Shown here: piece by piece, positions 8,835 through 17,958 of the stretch
How the letters are laid out: each line of letters opens with the position of its first letter
How positions within the stretch are numbered: position 1 is the stretch's first letter
Assembly: GCF_000763135.2 (NCBI RefSeq)
Contig: NZ_JRPR02000002.1
Coordinates: 124,001-188,000, forward strand
Length of the DNA: 64,000 bases
Origin: Helicobacter jaachi
GTDB lineage: Bacteria > Campylobacterota > Campylobacteria > Campylobacterales > Helicobacteraceae
Direction: 5' to 3'
Notes under the pieces: model-generated
Told to the model about the DNA's origin: nothing
What the model saw: the letters and a program-made list of their open reading frames with translations, nothing else
Databases searched by the model: none
Translations under genes and position numbers: made by a program

Positions 8835-9864
8835 AATTAATACTCCCTTTTGAATAATTTGTTACCTTAGCTTCAAAGAAATTCGTCTTTTGGTCGTTAA
8901 AGCTAGCAAAGTCATCTACCCATTTGATGGGGTTTTTAGTATGGTAAAGCTCTCTTAATCCCACTGCCCTTAGGCGATTATCGGCTAGATATTCAATGTA
9001 TTGGCGGATAATATTTGTAGTAAGCCCTAGAATCTGCCCTTGTGTGATGTATTCTCCCCATTTGGATTCTATATCCACAGCCTGCCTAAACATTTCAAGG
9101 ACTTCTTCTTCAAGGCTTTGCGTGAATAAATGCGCCTGCTCCTTGCGCAGAGAGTTAATCATATTTTGAAATATAAGCAAATGCGTAACTTCATCGCGCT
9201 GAATAAAGCGTATCATTTGCGTAGAGCCTAGCATTTTGCCACTTGCAGCAAGAGTATAAAAATACGCAAACCCGCTATAAAAATAAATACCCTCTAAAAT
9301 TTGATTGGCAAACATAGCTTTTAGCAGGCTTGTTTCGCTAGGATTTTTAGCCAGCTCCATATATACATTAGCAATATTGTCGTTTTTGCTCTTAAGCTGC
9401 ATATCCACGCGCCACATATCATAAATCTCATCTGTATTAGCAGAAATAGACTCCACCATAACGGCATAACTTTGCGAATGCAGAGCCTCCTCAAAAGCCT
9501 GCCGCACGAGGATAAGATTAATTTCAGGGCTTGTGATATAGGGATTGACATTATCGATGAGATTATTAGTTTGCAGCGAATCCATAAAAATAAGTTGCGC
9601 CAACGCCCTATCATAGCCTAATTTCTCTTGTGTAGTTAAGTTGCCATTATAATCGCGCTTATCGCCATTCATATTGACTTCTTCAGGAAACCAAGTATTA
9701 GATAGCATAGTTTTCCATAGGCTATATGCCCATTGATATTTGATTTTATTAAGTTCAAACATACTGGTAGGATTGCCACCAAAGATTTTTCTATCATTAA
9801 CGCTTTCATTAGACTGCGGATTGTAGATTTTTTTGCGTGAAATATGTGTTTGTGTATTATTCAT
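8821..9864 (-). CDS. nrdB: Class Ia ribonucleotide reductase, beta subunit
   Basis: A 347-residue subunit that holds the di-iron centre and tyrosyl radical used with NrdA to reduce ribonucleotides to deoxyribonucleotides. Probable ligands are Asp95, Glu126, His129, Glu191, Glu225 and His228 (EEALHSQSY and QRDEVTH). Tyr133 is placed as the radical tyrosine. The C-terminus GSINFDDF is the tail that docks into NrdA. A TACAAT -10-like element lies upstream on the minus strand (9902-9907), so it may head the operon reaching at least to truA. Confidence 0.96.
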   Translation of the reverse strand: MNNTQTHISRKKIYNPQSNESVNDRKIFGGNPTSMFELNKIKYQWAYSLWKTMLSNTWFPEEVNMNGDKRDYNGNLTTQEKLGYDRALAQLIFMDSLQTNNLIDNVNPYITSPEINLILVRQAFEEALHSQSYAVMVESISANTDEIYDMWRVDMQLKSKNDNIANVYMELAKNPSETSLLKAMFANQILEGIYFYSGFAYFYTLAASGKMLGSTQMIRFIQRDEVTHLLIFQNMINSLRKEQAHLFTQSLEEEVLEMFRQAVDIESKWGEYITQGQILGLTTNIIRQYIEYLADNRLRAVGLRELYHTKNPIKWVDDFASFNDQKTNFFEAKVTNYSKGSINFDDF

Positions 9865-9991
9865 AAAAAACCCTTGAGAAAATAAGAAAATAAGTTTTGG
9901 ATTGTAGGCAAAAATGGCTTAAAAAACGATATCAAACTCTAAACAAAAACAAAAGCAAATAAAAGAGTGATAAGTAAGCCCAAAGAAGCTG

Positions 9992-10076
9992 TGGTGCGGG
10001 AAAGAGGACTTGAACCTCCACGCCTTGCGGCGCCAGATCCTAAGTCTGGTGCGTCTGCCAATTCCGCCATTCCCGC
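9992..10076 (-). tRNA. tRNA-Leu (anticodon TAG)
   Basis: An 85-nt class II tRNA on the minus strand. The acceptor GCGGGAA pairs with TTCCCGC, followed by encoded A-CCA. The anticodon stem CCAGA/TCTGG encloses CTTAGGA, giving TAG, which reads CUN leucine codons. The variable arm is long. It lies between nrdB and the U32 peptidase gene. Confidence 0.94.
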
Positions 10077-10121
10077 TTAAAATCCACAAGCGCGGATTTT
10101 ACTTGAATAATCTTTAAATTT

Positions 10122-11474
10122 TTATAAAACACTCTCGCACTTTTGGCGCAAGAAGCTAAAAGGCGGGAGGGTGAAAGGGAGCTTAAGGGCATTTGTATTC
10201 CCGCTATGAATAGCCTCTAAAGTCCTGCCATCACGCAAAAGAATGTGATTAAAGCGCATCATTTTCACGCCATTTTCTTCAAAAATCTCGCCCAATTCAT
10301 TTTTTCCACACGCCACATCTCTACCCTGTGGCAGCACTAACTCTTTTGCCTCACCTGCGCGAATAGTGTGTTTGCACAGCGCCCATTGCCCGCTTTCATC
10401 AACTTCGGCATTGACTTGATAGCTACCCTCACTAATGGCAGTAGCATGATTTTGCGTATTAGATTTCTCATAAGGGCGGTGAACAATGTAGCCATCGGTA
10501 AATCCACGATTTTTAAGCGTGTTTAGCTCACTTGCATAAAATACACTATGATTTTGCCCTTTATAGTAGTCATCAATGGCTGCGCGATACGCTCTTGCTG
10601 TGATGCCTGCATAATAATTTGATTTTGTGCGCCCCTCAATTTTTAGCGCATCAATGGCTTTAGAATCTAAAATTTCTTGTATATGTGCGCTTAAATTTAA
10701 ATCCTTAGAATTAAAAATATGCGTGCCTACGCCCTCTTCTTCTTGTAGCCTCATCATTACGCCGCTATCTGGATTTTTTACATAAAATTCGCGCCCATCA
10801 AATCTCACCAATTCATCATTTGCTACATTTCTTACAAAGTATTCATAATCAAAGCGGCAGTCATTTGCGCAGCTCCCGCGATTTGGCACGCGCCCACTTT
10901 GCAAGGCAGAAATCAAACATCGCCCAGAAAATGCAAAACACATACTGCCATGCACAAAAATCTCAATTTCTAAATGCGGCAAATGCTTTTTAATCTCTTT
11001 AGCATCTTTGAGGCTAAGCTCACGCGCGGCAACTATGCGCTTAACGCCCATTTCATAAAACACCTCCGCATCAAGGACATTAAGCACATTGGCTTGCGTG
11101 GAAAGATGAATGGGGATTTGTGGCGCAATTTGTTTGGCTAATCTCACCACGCCCGGTGCGGCGACGATAAAGGCATCAGGCTGCAGGGAAGCCATTTTCT
11201 CAATATGTGAGGCTAGGAGCTTGAGTTGGGAATTAAATGGGAAGCCATTAATAGTTACAAACACCTTTTTACCTAAACTATGCGCGTAACGCACGCCCTC
11301 CCCAAAATCCTCAAGGCTGAATTCTTTGCCTGCGCGCGTGCGAAGTGAGAAATGGCTTACACCGCCATACACTGCATCTGCGCCATAAGCTAGAGCGATT
11401 TTTAATTTAGTGAGATTGCCAGCAGGAGAGAGGAGCTGGACTTTAGATTCTGTATGGCTAGATTCTATACTCAT
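10122..11474 (-). CDS. U32-family peptidase-like protein (PrtC/TrhP type)
   Basis: A 450-residue protein with the U32 signature at 171-189 (E-x-F-V-H-G-S-M-C then G-R-C-L-I-S). It begins with a TIM-barrel-like N-terminal part (LLSPAGN, YGADAVYGG). The family was named collagenase PrtC in H. pylori, but E. coli members (TrhP/YegQ) take part in tRNA uridine hydroxylation, so protease activity should not be assumed. Residues 1-11 (SIESSHTES) are encoded by AGATTCT-word DNA and look like an added tail. The next gene on the strand is cheZ, upstream, as in H. pylori. Confidence 0.85.
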   Translation of the reverse strand: MSIESSHTESKVQLLSPAGNLTKLKIALAYGADAVYGGVSHFSLRTRAGKEFSLEDFGEGVRYAHSLGKKVFVTINGFPFNSQLKLLASHIEKMASLQPDAFIVAAPGVVRLAKQIAPQIPIHLSTQANVLNVLDAEVFYEMGVKRIVAARELSLKDAKEIKKHLPHLEIEIFVHGSMCFAFSGRCLISALQSGRVPNRGSCANDCRFDYEYFVRNVANDELVRFDGREFYVKNPDSGVMMRLQEEEGVGTHIFNSKDLNLSAHIQEILDSKAIDALKIEGRTKSNYYAGITARAYRAAIDDYYKGQNHSVFYASELNTLKNRGFTDGYIVHRPYEKSNTQNHATAISEGSYQVNAEVDESGQWALCKHTIRAGEAKELVLPQGRDVACGKNELGEIFEENGVKMMRFNHILLRDGRTLEAIHSGNTNALKLPFTLPPFSFLRQKCESVL

Positions 11475-11500
11475 AGAGGCACTTTATAGAATCTAGCGCA

Positions 11501-12175
11501 TTATTTTGCGCCAAATGAGGCAATCAAAGCTTCAATATCTTCTTCATTAGCCACATCATCTTTATTGTCTCCCGTGATGAATACAGCAGACCCTACGCGC
11601 TTGCTATCATCGATTTTGCCCTCAAACAGAGAATTCATATATTGCGCAAGGGCGCGCATAACATTAATCACACGCTCAATTTTTTGCCTATGAATATCCT
11701 GATACTGCATTAAATCCATAGCCTGCATAGAAGCGTCATTAATATCATTTGCCGCATCGACAATAGCTTTAGTATTTTTTTTGGCTTCTTTGGTAGATTC
11801 TAGAGCTGTTTGAAAGCTTTGAATATGCGGAAAGGTCGCGCAAAGTTTATCGAAAAGCTCCTCTTGGCTTTTAATATAAGCATTAATAAGCTTTACTTGC
11901 TTTTCAATCTTGCCCGCACCATCGCCCATAATTTCAAGCTGGTCAAAAATCTGCGTGCCTTTAACCTCTGTATCTTTGGTTACTTCATCAAGTTGATGGA
12001 CAACTTTGTGGTCTTCTGTGGGAGGTGGTGGGGGCCACTTCTTATCTGCTTCTACGCGAAAATCATTAGGGTCAAAAGTCTCCTTGGTAAATTCCTCTTT
12101 TGCCTCCGAAGGTGTATCAACTTCAGCCACATCAGGCTCTCCACTCATAAGAGAATCTAGCTCTTCTTGTGTCAT
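11501..12175 (-). CDS. cheZ: CheZ-type chemotaxis phosphatase
   Basis: A 224-residue, largely helical protein matching the remote CheZ homologue of H. pylori. It would dephosphorylate CheY-P. The catalytic pair in the D-x-x-x-Q pattern is Asp160 and Gln164 (QDIHRQKIERV). The C-terminal helix DIEALIASFG resembles the CheY-binding tail of CheZ. The N-terminus TQEELDSLMSG resembles the start of FliM/FliN. A polyproline stretch sits at 48-52. AAGGA precedes the ATG by 8 nt. Confidence 0.85.
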   Translation of the reverse strand: MTQEELDSLMSGEPDVAEVDTPSEAKEEFTKETFDPNDFRVEADKKWPPPPPTEDHKVVHQLDEVTKDTEVKGTQIFDQLEIMGDGAGKIEKQVKLINAYIKSQEELFDKLCATFPHIQSFQTALESTKEAKKNTKAIVDAANDINDASMQAMDLMQYQDIHRQKIERVINVMRALAQYMNSLFEGKIDDSKRVGSAVFITGDNKDDVANEEDIEALIASFGAK

Positions 12176-12297
12176 TACATTGTCCTTTTTTGCGCATGAA
12201 ATAAACGCGCATTATACTCTAATATTTGTAAGTCCTGTGTTAATAAGCAAAAATAGAGCCATTTTTAGTGTATAAAATAAGTAAAATGTGTATTTTA

Positions 12298-12314
12298 TGG
12301 AACTAACTTTGCTG
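12298..12314 (+). promoter_or_regulatory. Sigma-54 (RpoN) promoter for the pse operon
   Basis: TGGAACTAACTTTGCTG matches the -24/-12 consensus TGGCAC-N5-TTGCW. The invariant GG (12299-12300) and GC (12311-12312) are exactly 10 nt apart. It lies about 140 nt before pseG-pseH on the same strand. RpoN drives middle flagellar genes in Helicobacter, which fits a flagellin-glycosylation operon. Confidence 0.75.
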
Positions 12315-12451
12315 TATTTTCTACACTTTTGTCGTGTTTGCAAGCTTAAATTTAAAAGCTTGTTTTATATTTAAGCGCGTTTATTTAAGGCTTTTGTAAG
12401 GGTTTATTAAAGTCGCGCAGGGCAAGTGATTTTGGATTTTAAAGGGAATAT

Positions 12452-14080
12452 ATGCGCGTTGATATTTTTTGTGAAAGCGGCTCACAATATGGCTTGGGGC
12501 ATTTTTATCGCTGCTTAAAGCTTCTTGCTATTTGTGCTACGCTGCCTTGTGTGCGCGCTATTACGCTGCATAATCGTGGAGATTTTGCGCCTACATCTTT
12601 AGAGGCATTTTTGCCAGATTCTTTATTTGCTACAGAATCTAAGCATATAGAATCTAAGCATTATGAGTGGCTCTCCACCCTGCCAGAGATGCTTGATATT
12701 GCCATTGTGGATAGTTATGAGGCGCAGGAGTGGTTTTATCATCGCTTAACTCATCACGCCAAAGCCCTTATATGCCTTGATGACACACTAAGAGATGTGT
12801 ATCCGCCTAAAAGTTATATCCTTAATCCCACGCCGCACGCAATGGAGCATTTTGCTAGCAAAATATATAAGGCAAGAGGGTATCATTTATGGTGCGGGGA
12901 GGCGTATATGATTATGCCTATTTTGCCCATCTTAAATAATAAAATGAGCGATACAAGCGGAGTGAATGAGGCGAGTGAAAATTGTCTAGATTCTATAAAG
13001 CATATATTTGTGAGCTTTGGTGGGGTTGATAGCACAAATTTAAGCCAAGCTTTGCTCACCCAGCTAGATTCTATGACCCTAGATTCTGTAATACATTTTC
13101 ATATTGTGCTTGGCGCGGGGTATGCTTTTAATTTGCATATACCGACATCTTTAAACGCTCATACAAACATACAAGTGAGCATTTATAAGGCATTAGCGCC
13201 TTATGATTTTCTAAACCTTGCTGCAAGCTGTGATTATGCCATAAGTGCAGGTGGTGGGAGTATGCTAGAGCTTATTGCGCTAAAAATACCTAGCATAATT
13301 ATAGAATCTGCCTTAAATCAGCATTTTCAAATAACGCAATGGGCGCAAAAAGAGGCTATTTATGCTGCAGATTCTATATCTAGCGCGCTTAAGACATTGC
13401 GTGCTTGGCTTGCGCCTAATGGGCAAGATACACAAATACCCACAAAAAAAGCTACGCAAAATATCGCACAAAAAGCCGCGCTAGAGCGCATAGAGCATAC
13501 GCTTTTATATATATCACTTGGCACAAAGCTCCCTTTAGCGCTTAAACACCTTATATGCGCTAAAGACACAGGCGCGCTTCAAGCTATTAACTTTTGTGAT
13601 TTAAATACTAATCAATCCGCCCTTGTCCTCTCCATGCGCAATCACCCGCAAGTAGCGCGCTATATGTATATGCAAGCCATAAGCCAAAATGCGCATAATG
13701 AGTTTCTAGCCCAACTTAAAAGTGAAAAGACAAAAATATATTGGCTTTTTCAAAAAGATAGTGAATACATCGGCGTAGGCTCTCTCTCGCGCATCAATCT
13801 AGCGCATAAGCACGCATTTATCGGCATTTATGCTAATCCCTTAAGTCAGCTTTCCCACAAAGGTGCGCAGATTCTATCTTTTATGGAATCTTATGCATTT
13901 GGGCAATTAGGCTTACATACTTTGCATATTGAAGTGCTGTACGATAATGAGCGCGCCATAAGATTCTATACGCGTATGGGCTATGTGGAGCAGGGCAGAC
14001 TTCATCACTTCATCGCGCGTAAAGAGGGCGGCAAGCTAGTGTATAGTGATGTTATTTTAATGTATAAGGAGCATGAATGA
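12452..14080 (+). CDS. PseG-PseH fusion, pseudaminic acid biosynthesis
   Basis: A 542-residue two-domain protein. Residues 1 to about 355 are PseG, a GT-B-fold hydrolase that removes UDP from UDP-2,4-diacetamido-trideoxy-altrose. It has GLGHFYRCLKL (14-24, catalytic His17) and the nucleotide-site stretch ISAGGGSMLELI. Residues about 365-542 are PseH, a GNAT acetyltransferase (IGVGSLSRINL, then LYDNERAIRFYTRMGYVEQG). The two steps flank each other in the pathway, so fusion is sensible. Several variable linkers carry AGATTCT-word peptides such as TESKHIESK. ATGA overlaps pseI. Confidence 0.9.
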   Translation: MRVDIFCESGSQYGLGHFYRCLKLLAICATLPCVRAITLHNRGDFAPTSLEAFLPDSLFATESKHIESKHYEWLSTLPEMLDIAIVDSYEAQEWFYHRLTHHAKALICLDDTLRDVYPPKSYILNPTPHAMEHFASKIYKARGYHLWCGEAYMIMPILPILNNKMSDTSGVNEASENCLDSIKHIFVSFGGVDSTNLSQALLTQLDSMTLDSVIHFHIVLGAGYAFNLHIPTSLNAHTNIQVSIYKALAPYDFLNLAASCDYAISAGGGSMLELIALKIPSIIIESALNQHFQITQWAQKEAIYAADSISSALKTLRAWLAPNGQDTQIPTKKATQNIAQKAALERIEHTLLYISLGTKLPLALKHLICAKDTGALQAINFCDLNTNQSALVLSMRNHPQVARYMYMQAISQNAHNEFLAQLKSEKTKIYWLFQKDSEYIGVGSLSRINLAHKHAFIGIYANPLSQLSHKGAQILSFMESYAFGQLGLHTLHIEVLYDNERAIRFYTRMGYVEQGRLHHFIARKEGGKLVYSDVILMYKEHE

Positions 14081-15096
14081 AACCGCTTATCATCGCAGAA
14101 TTAAGTGCTAATCACAATCAAAGTTTGCAAATAGCTAAAGATTCTATCCGCGCTATTGCTAAAAGTGGCGCGCATGGCGTGAAGCTGCAAACCTACACGC
14201 CAGAGTGCTTAACGCTTAAATCCACAAATGCGCATTTTCAAATTAGCGGCGGCACTTTGTGGGATAAGCAGTATTTATATGATTTATACAAAGCGGCGCA
14301 AACGCCTTGGGAGTGGCATAAGGAGCTTTTTTGCCTAGCAAGGGAATTAGGGCTTATTATTTTTAGTTCGCCTTTTTCTGTGGAGGGCGTGGCGTTTTTA
14401 GAATCCTTGCAATGCCCTATGTATAAGGTGGCAAGCTTTGAAGTTATGCACTATGAGTTAATTAAAGCCATTGCTAAGACTAAAAAGCCAATTATTCTAT
14501 CCACAGGTGTTGCTACGCATAAGGAGATAAAAACAGCCCTTGAGATATGCCTAAAATATAATTGCCGCGATATTACGCTATTGCATTGTGTGAGTGAGTA
14601 TCCCGCGCGTTTAGAGGATACAAATCTGCTCTGTATGCCCTTGCTTGCTAAAACTTATAAAAAATATGGCGTAAAATATGGCTTATCTGACCATAGTCTT
14701 GGCACATTGTGTCCTATTATTGCTACAAGTTTGGGTGCGAGTATGATAGAGAAGCATTTTATCCTTGATAAATCGCTAGGTGGGGTTGATAGTGCCTTTA
14801 GTATGGATAAAGATGAATTTAAAATTATGGTCGAGCAGGTGCATAATGCAGGCTTAGCGCTTGGCAGTCCAAAGCCCCATATTTCAAAGCAAACACGCCA
14901 CAAAAGGCGGCAATTTGCCCGAAGCATTTGGGTGAGTAAAGATATAGCAAAGGGGGAGAAATTTACCCATCAAAATATTAGCGTGCTGCGCCCAAATGGC
15001 GGCGCACACCCCAAATATCTGCCGCAGATTCTAGGTAAAAGGGCAAAGCATGCTTTGCGTGCTGCGCAGCCACTAAGCTTAAAGGATATTAAATAG
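14077..15096 (+). CDS. pseI: Pseudaminic acid synthase
   Basis: A 339-residue NeuB-family enzyme that condenses 6-deoxy-AltdiNAc with phosphoenolpyruvate to give pseudaminic acid, the sugar of Helicobacter flagellins. The N-terminal TIM barrel (about 1-270) holds IAELSANHNQ, VKLQTYTPE and GLSDHSLG. The C-terminal antifreeze-like SAF domain (about 280-339) starts at RSIWVSKDIAKGE. It is translationally coupled to the pseG-pseH gene by a 4-nt overlap, so both should be under the upstream sigma-54 promoter. Confidence 0.95.
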   Translation: MKPLIIAELSANHNQSLQIAKDSIRAIAKSGAHGVKLQTYTPECLTLKSTNAHFQISGGTLWDKQYLYDLYKAAQTPWEWHKELFCLARELGLIIFSSPFSVEGVAFLESLQCPMYKVASFEVMHYELIKAIAKTKKPIILSTGVATHKEIKTALEICLKYNCRDITLLHCVSEYPARLEDTNLLCMPLLAKTYKKYGVKYGLSDHSLGTLCPIIATSLGASMIEKHFILDKSLGGVDSAFSMDKDEFKIMVEQVHNAGLALGSPKPHISKQTRHKRRQFARSIWVSKDIAKGEKFTHQNISVLRPNGGAHPKYLPQILGKRAKHALRAAQPLSLKDIK

Positions 15097-15137
15097 TGTA
15101 TAATGCGCGCTTTATTTTATTGCTATAAGGAGTTTTT

Positions 15138-16256
15138 ATGCTGCTTTTTACGCCGGGTCCAACCCCAGTGCCAGAATCTATTCGCAAGGCGATGAGCGAG
15201 CCTACGCTACATCATCGCACGCCAGAGTTTGAAGCTATTTTTGCGCGCATGAGGGAGGGGCTTTTGGAGCTTATTAAAATGCCTGAAGTGCTTGTGTTTG
15301 CAAGCAGTGGAAGCGGAGCTATGGAAGCTTGTGTGCGCACCTTTACGCGTAAAAAAATGCTAGGCATTAATAGCGGCAAGTTTGGTGAGCGATTTGGTAA
15401 GATTGCAGAAGCTTATAAAATCCCATATTGCGAGATTATAAACGAGTGGGATACGCCAGCTAGCGTGCAGAGCGTGCTTAGTATGATTGAGCAAGATAAG
15501 CAGATTGATTGCCTCTGTATGCAAATGTGTGAATCTGCAGGAGGCTTAAGGCATGATGTGGAGGGCATTGCTAAAGCTATTAAAGCGCGCTATCCGCATA
15601 TTGCTATTGTGGTTGATGCGATTACAGCTATGGGCGTGGAGGCAATTGATACCACACATATTGATGCGCTTATTGGTGGGTCGCAAAAAGCCTTTATGCT
15701 GCCGCCGGGACTAAGCATTGTGGGACTTTCTCAATATGCTTTGGAGATAATAGAAGAGCATAGCGTGGGCTTTTATTTTAATCTCAAAACAGAGCTTAAA
15801 AATCAAAGACAAAATACCACCGCTTGGACAGCGCCTACGAGCATTATCATCGGGCTTGTAGCGTATTTTGATATGATTAAAAAAGATTTTGCAAGCATTT
15901 ATGCTAGCACCAAAGCGCGCTCTTTAGCCACACAAAAGGCTTTAGAATCTATTGGACTTAAGATGTATCCCAAAGTGCCAGCATTAGCGATGAATACCAT
16001 TTATGAGCCAGAGTGCGCTGCGCAAATAAGAAAAGTGCTTAAAGATGTATTTATGCTTAATGTCGCAGGCGGGCAAGATAGGCTAAAAACAAGCATTGTG
16101 CGCATTAATCAAATGGGGCTAATTCCGCTTAATGAAAGCGTATGGGTGGTCAATGCCTTTGAATTAGCGCTTGAAAAAATAGGGCGCAGGAATTTTGATG
16201 GAAGCGCAAATAAAGTATTTTTAGAGCAGTATTATGCGCTATTAGGGGCAAATTAG
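15138..16256 (+). CDS. Class V PLP-dependent aminotransferase
   Basis: A 372-residue fold-type I aminotransferase of the serine-glyoxylate/alanine-glyoxylate group. It has the opening LLFTPGPTPVP, the phosphate-binding stretch FASSGSGAMEA (54-64) and the PLP lysine Lys184 in GGSQKAFMLPPG. Similar Helicobacter proteins are annotated as serine-pyruvate or phosphoserine aminotransferases; I cannot choose between these. It follows pseI by 41 nt with AAGGAG before the ATG. miaA begins 4 nt after its stop, so it is in the same operon. Confidence 0.82.
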   Translation: MLLFTPGPTPVPESIRKAMSEPTLHHRTPEFEAIFARMREGLLELIKMPEVLVFASSGSGAMEACVRTFTRKKMLGINSGKFGERFGKIAEAYKIPYCEIINEWDTPASVQSVLSMIEQDKQIDCLCMQMCESAGGLRHDVEGIAKAIKARYPHIAIVVDAITAMGVEAIDTTHIDALIGGSQKAFMLPPGLSIVGLSQYALEIIEEHSVGFYFNLKTELKNQRQNTTAWTAPTSIIIGLVAYFDMIKKDFASIYASTKARSLATQKALESIGLKMYPKVPALAMNTIYEPECAAQIRKVLKDVFMLNVAGGQDRLKTSIVRINQMGLIPLNESVWVVNAFELALEKIGRRNFDGSANKVFLEQYYALLGAN

Positions 16257-16260
16257 GCTT

Positions 16261-17151
16261 ATGCATAAAAAGGTCATCGCTATACTTGGCGCTAGCGGGA
16301 GTGGCAAAAGCGAGCTAGCGCACAAGTTGGCTTTGGAGTATGATTGTGAGATTTTTAGCCTGGATTCACTAAGTATTTATAAATATGTAGATATTGCCTC
16401 TGCTAAGCCTACACCACTTGAGCAGGCTCAAGTGCGCTACTATGGGCTAAATGTCTTAGAGCCAAATGAAAAAAGTAATGCTTTGCTTTTTTTTACACTT
16501 TTAACCCAAGCTTTGCAAGATTCTAAGCATAAGCCGCTGCTCATCGTGGGCGGGAGCAGCTTTTTTTTAAAAAGTATAATAGAGGGTTTAAGCCCTATGC
16601 CAGAGCTTAGGGCTTATCAAACATGGGTAGATTCTATAGGCGATATAAACGCGCAGTATGCGTATTTGCAGCACATTGATAAAGATTATGCGCGCCGTAT
16701 AGATAAGCATGACACTTATAGAATCTACAAAGCTCTAGCCCTCTTTAAAGCCACAAATACAGCTCCTAGCGCGTATTTTGCCACGCATAAACCTAAAGCC
16801 TTAAATATACCTTTAAGAATTTATTCCCTCGTGCTTGATAGAGATGAACTAAGGGCGCGCATAGCTAAAAGGAGCGAAGAGATGATAATAAAGGGCATTG
16901 TGCCAGAAACAGAGTATATTTTACAAACCTTTGGCGCGCAAGCCCAAGCCTTAAAAGGCATTGGCACAAAGGAGTGTGCGGCTTATTTGCGCGGTGAGAT
17001 TGCAGATACGCGCACTTTGCAAGAGCAGATTTTTTATCACACTTGCCAGCTTGCTAAGCGTCAGCGCACCTTTAATCGCACACAATTTAGCACTATCACG
17101 CACTTAGAGCGCGATGCCCTAGAGCAGGCTTTAAGAAAAGAGCTAGCTTAA
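16261..17151 (+). CDS. miaA: tRNA dimethylallyltransferase
   Basis: A 296-residue enzyme that adds a dimethylallyl group to A37 of tRNAs reading UNN codons. The P-loop is GASGSGKS (10-17). The DSLSIYKYVDIASAKPT stretch (about 35-51) is the substrate-binding signature of MiaA. The C-terminal helix contains CQLAKRQRTF, also conserved. The length is normal for Campylobacterota. Confidence 0.94.
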   Translation: MHKKVIAILGASGSGKSELAHKLALEYDCEIFSLDSLSIYKYVDIASAKPTPLEQAQVRYYGLNVLEPNEKSNALLFFTLLTQALQDSKHKPLLIVGGSSFFLKSIIEGLSPMPELRAYQTWVDSIGDINAQYAYLQHIDKDYARRIDKHDTYRIYKALALFKATNTAPSAYFATHKPKALNIPLRIYSLVLDRDELRARIAKRSEEMIIKGIVPETEYILQTFGAQAQALKGIGTKECAAYLRGEIADTRTLQEQIFYHTCQLAKRQRTFNRTQFSTITHLERDALEQALRKELA

Positions 17152-17414
17152 GATATTTACTTTGCTGCAGTTGTGTGGCGAGGGCTATTAAACCTAGAGT
17201 TTAAGTCTTTATATTGCTGCATAAAGGGCGGTGCTTATTAGCTTTTTTTGTAGGATTTAATCCAAATTATAGAATCTAAAGCTTAAAAATCGCGCTAAAT
17301 GGACATATAAAAGATATGGCGAGATGGGCATAAAGTTTAGTAAGGTTTGTATAAGATTTAGCGCGAAGCTTGCGCAAGATTTATGATGATTTAAAGTGAT
17401 TGAGATATTGTAAA
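17152..17414. other. Intergenic stretch without a recognised feature
   Basis: About 260 nt between miaA and the convergent tRNA-Arg. It holds one AGAATCT word (about 17271-17277). I see no start codon with a ribosome site, no hairpin with a T-run and no RNA gene that I recognise. Confidence 0.5.
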
Positions 17415-17491
17415 TGGCGTGCTCGGAGGGATTCAAACCCCCGACCTACAGGACCGCAACCTGTTGCTCTATTCAGCTGAGCTACGAGCAC
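17415..17491 (-). tRNA. tRNA-Arg (anticodon GCG)
   Basis: A 77-nt tRNA on the minus strand. The acceptor GTGCTCG pairs with CGAGCAC, then G-CCA is encoded. The anticodon stem ACAGG/CCTGT encloses TTGCGGT, so bases 34-36 are GCG, matching arginine CGC/CGU. Most bacteria read this box with ACG converted to inosine, so a G34 is noteworthy. Confidence 0.88.
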
Positions 17492-17608
17492 AAAACAAAC
17501 CTTGCATTCTAGCTAAAAATGCTTAAAGCTATATTTAAATTTTAAGCATTTTTAAACAAAATTTACATATAATGCCCGCTCAAATCTAAAAGAAAGCAGG
17601 TGAAGTCT

Positions 17609-17821
17609 ATGCCCGGAATTAAAGTTAAAGAGAGCGAGTCTTTTGAAGAGGCTTACAGAAAGTTCAAAAAGCAAACCGACCGCAATTTGGTAGTAACAGA
17701 GGTGCGCGCGCGCAGGTTTTTTGAATCTAAAACCGAAAAGCGCAAAAAGCAAAAGATTAACGCTAAGAAAAAAATGCTCAAACGACTCTATATGCTCCGC
17801 AGATATGAGTCTAAGCTTTAG
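17609..17821 (+). CDS. rpsU: 30S ribosomal protein S21
   Basis: A 70-residue basic protein of the small ribosomal subunit that helps initiation. It begins [20 protein letters not shown] and has the lysine/arginine-rich helix typical of bS21. I take ATG 17609 with GCAGGTG upstream rather than an in-frame GTG at 17600. The gene is monocistronic and convergent with ftsZ. Confidence 0.95.
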   Translation: MPGIKVKESESFEEAYRKFKKQTDRNLVVTEVRARRFFESKTEKRKKQKINAKKKMLKRLYMLRRYESKL

Positions 17822-17930
17822 GCACATTTCTTCCCAAACATCTTAGTTTCACTTGCGCTGCTAGGTTTCTTTTAAAGGAGCTTGTAGCGCAGGTTAAGGA
17901 ATTTAAATCCCCTCACTCGCTGCCGCGCTT

Positions 17931-17952
17931 TTATAGAATCTAGATTCTATAA
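17931..17952. terminator. 22-bp perfect palindrome between rpsU and ftsZ
   Basis: Two AGAATCT words meet head to head (TATAGAATCT then AGATTCTATA) to form a perfect palindrome. It lies 6 nt beyond the ftsZ stop, between convergent genes. It may act as a bidirectional terminator; there is no loop and only short T-rich flanks. Confidence 0.5.
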
Positions 17953-17958
17953 GCAGCA

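Noticed and set aside
17552-17827. Open frame on the minus strand over rpsU
   Set aside because: It is the antisense of a clear S21 gene and has no family resemblance.
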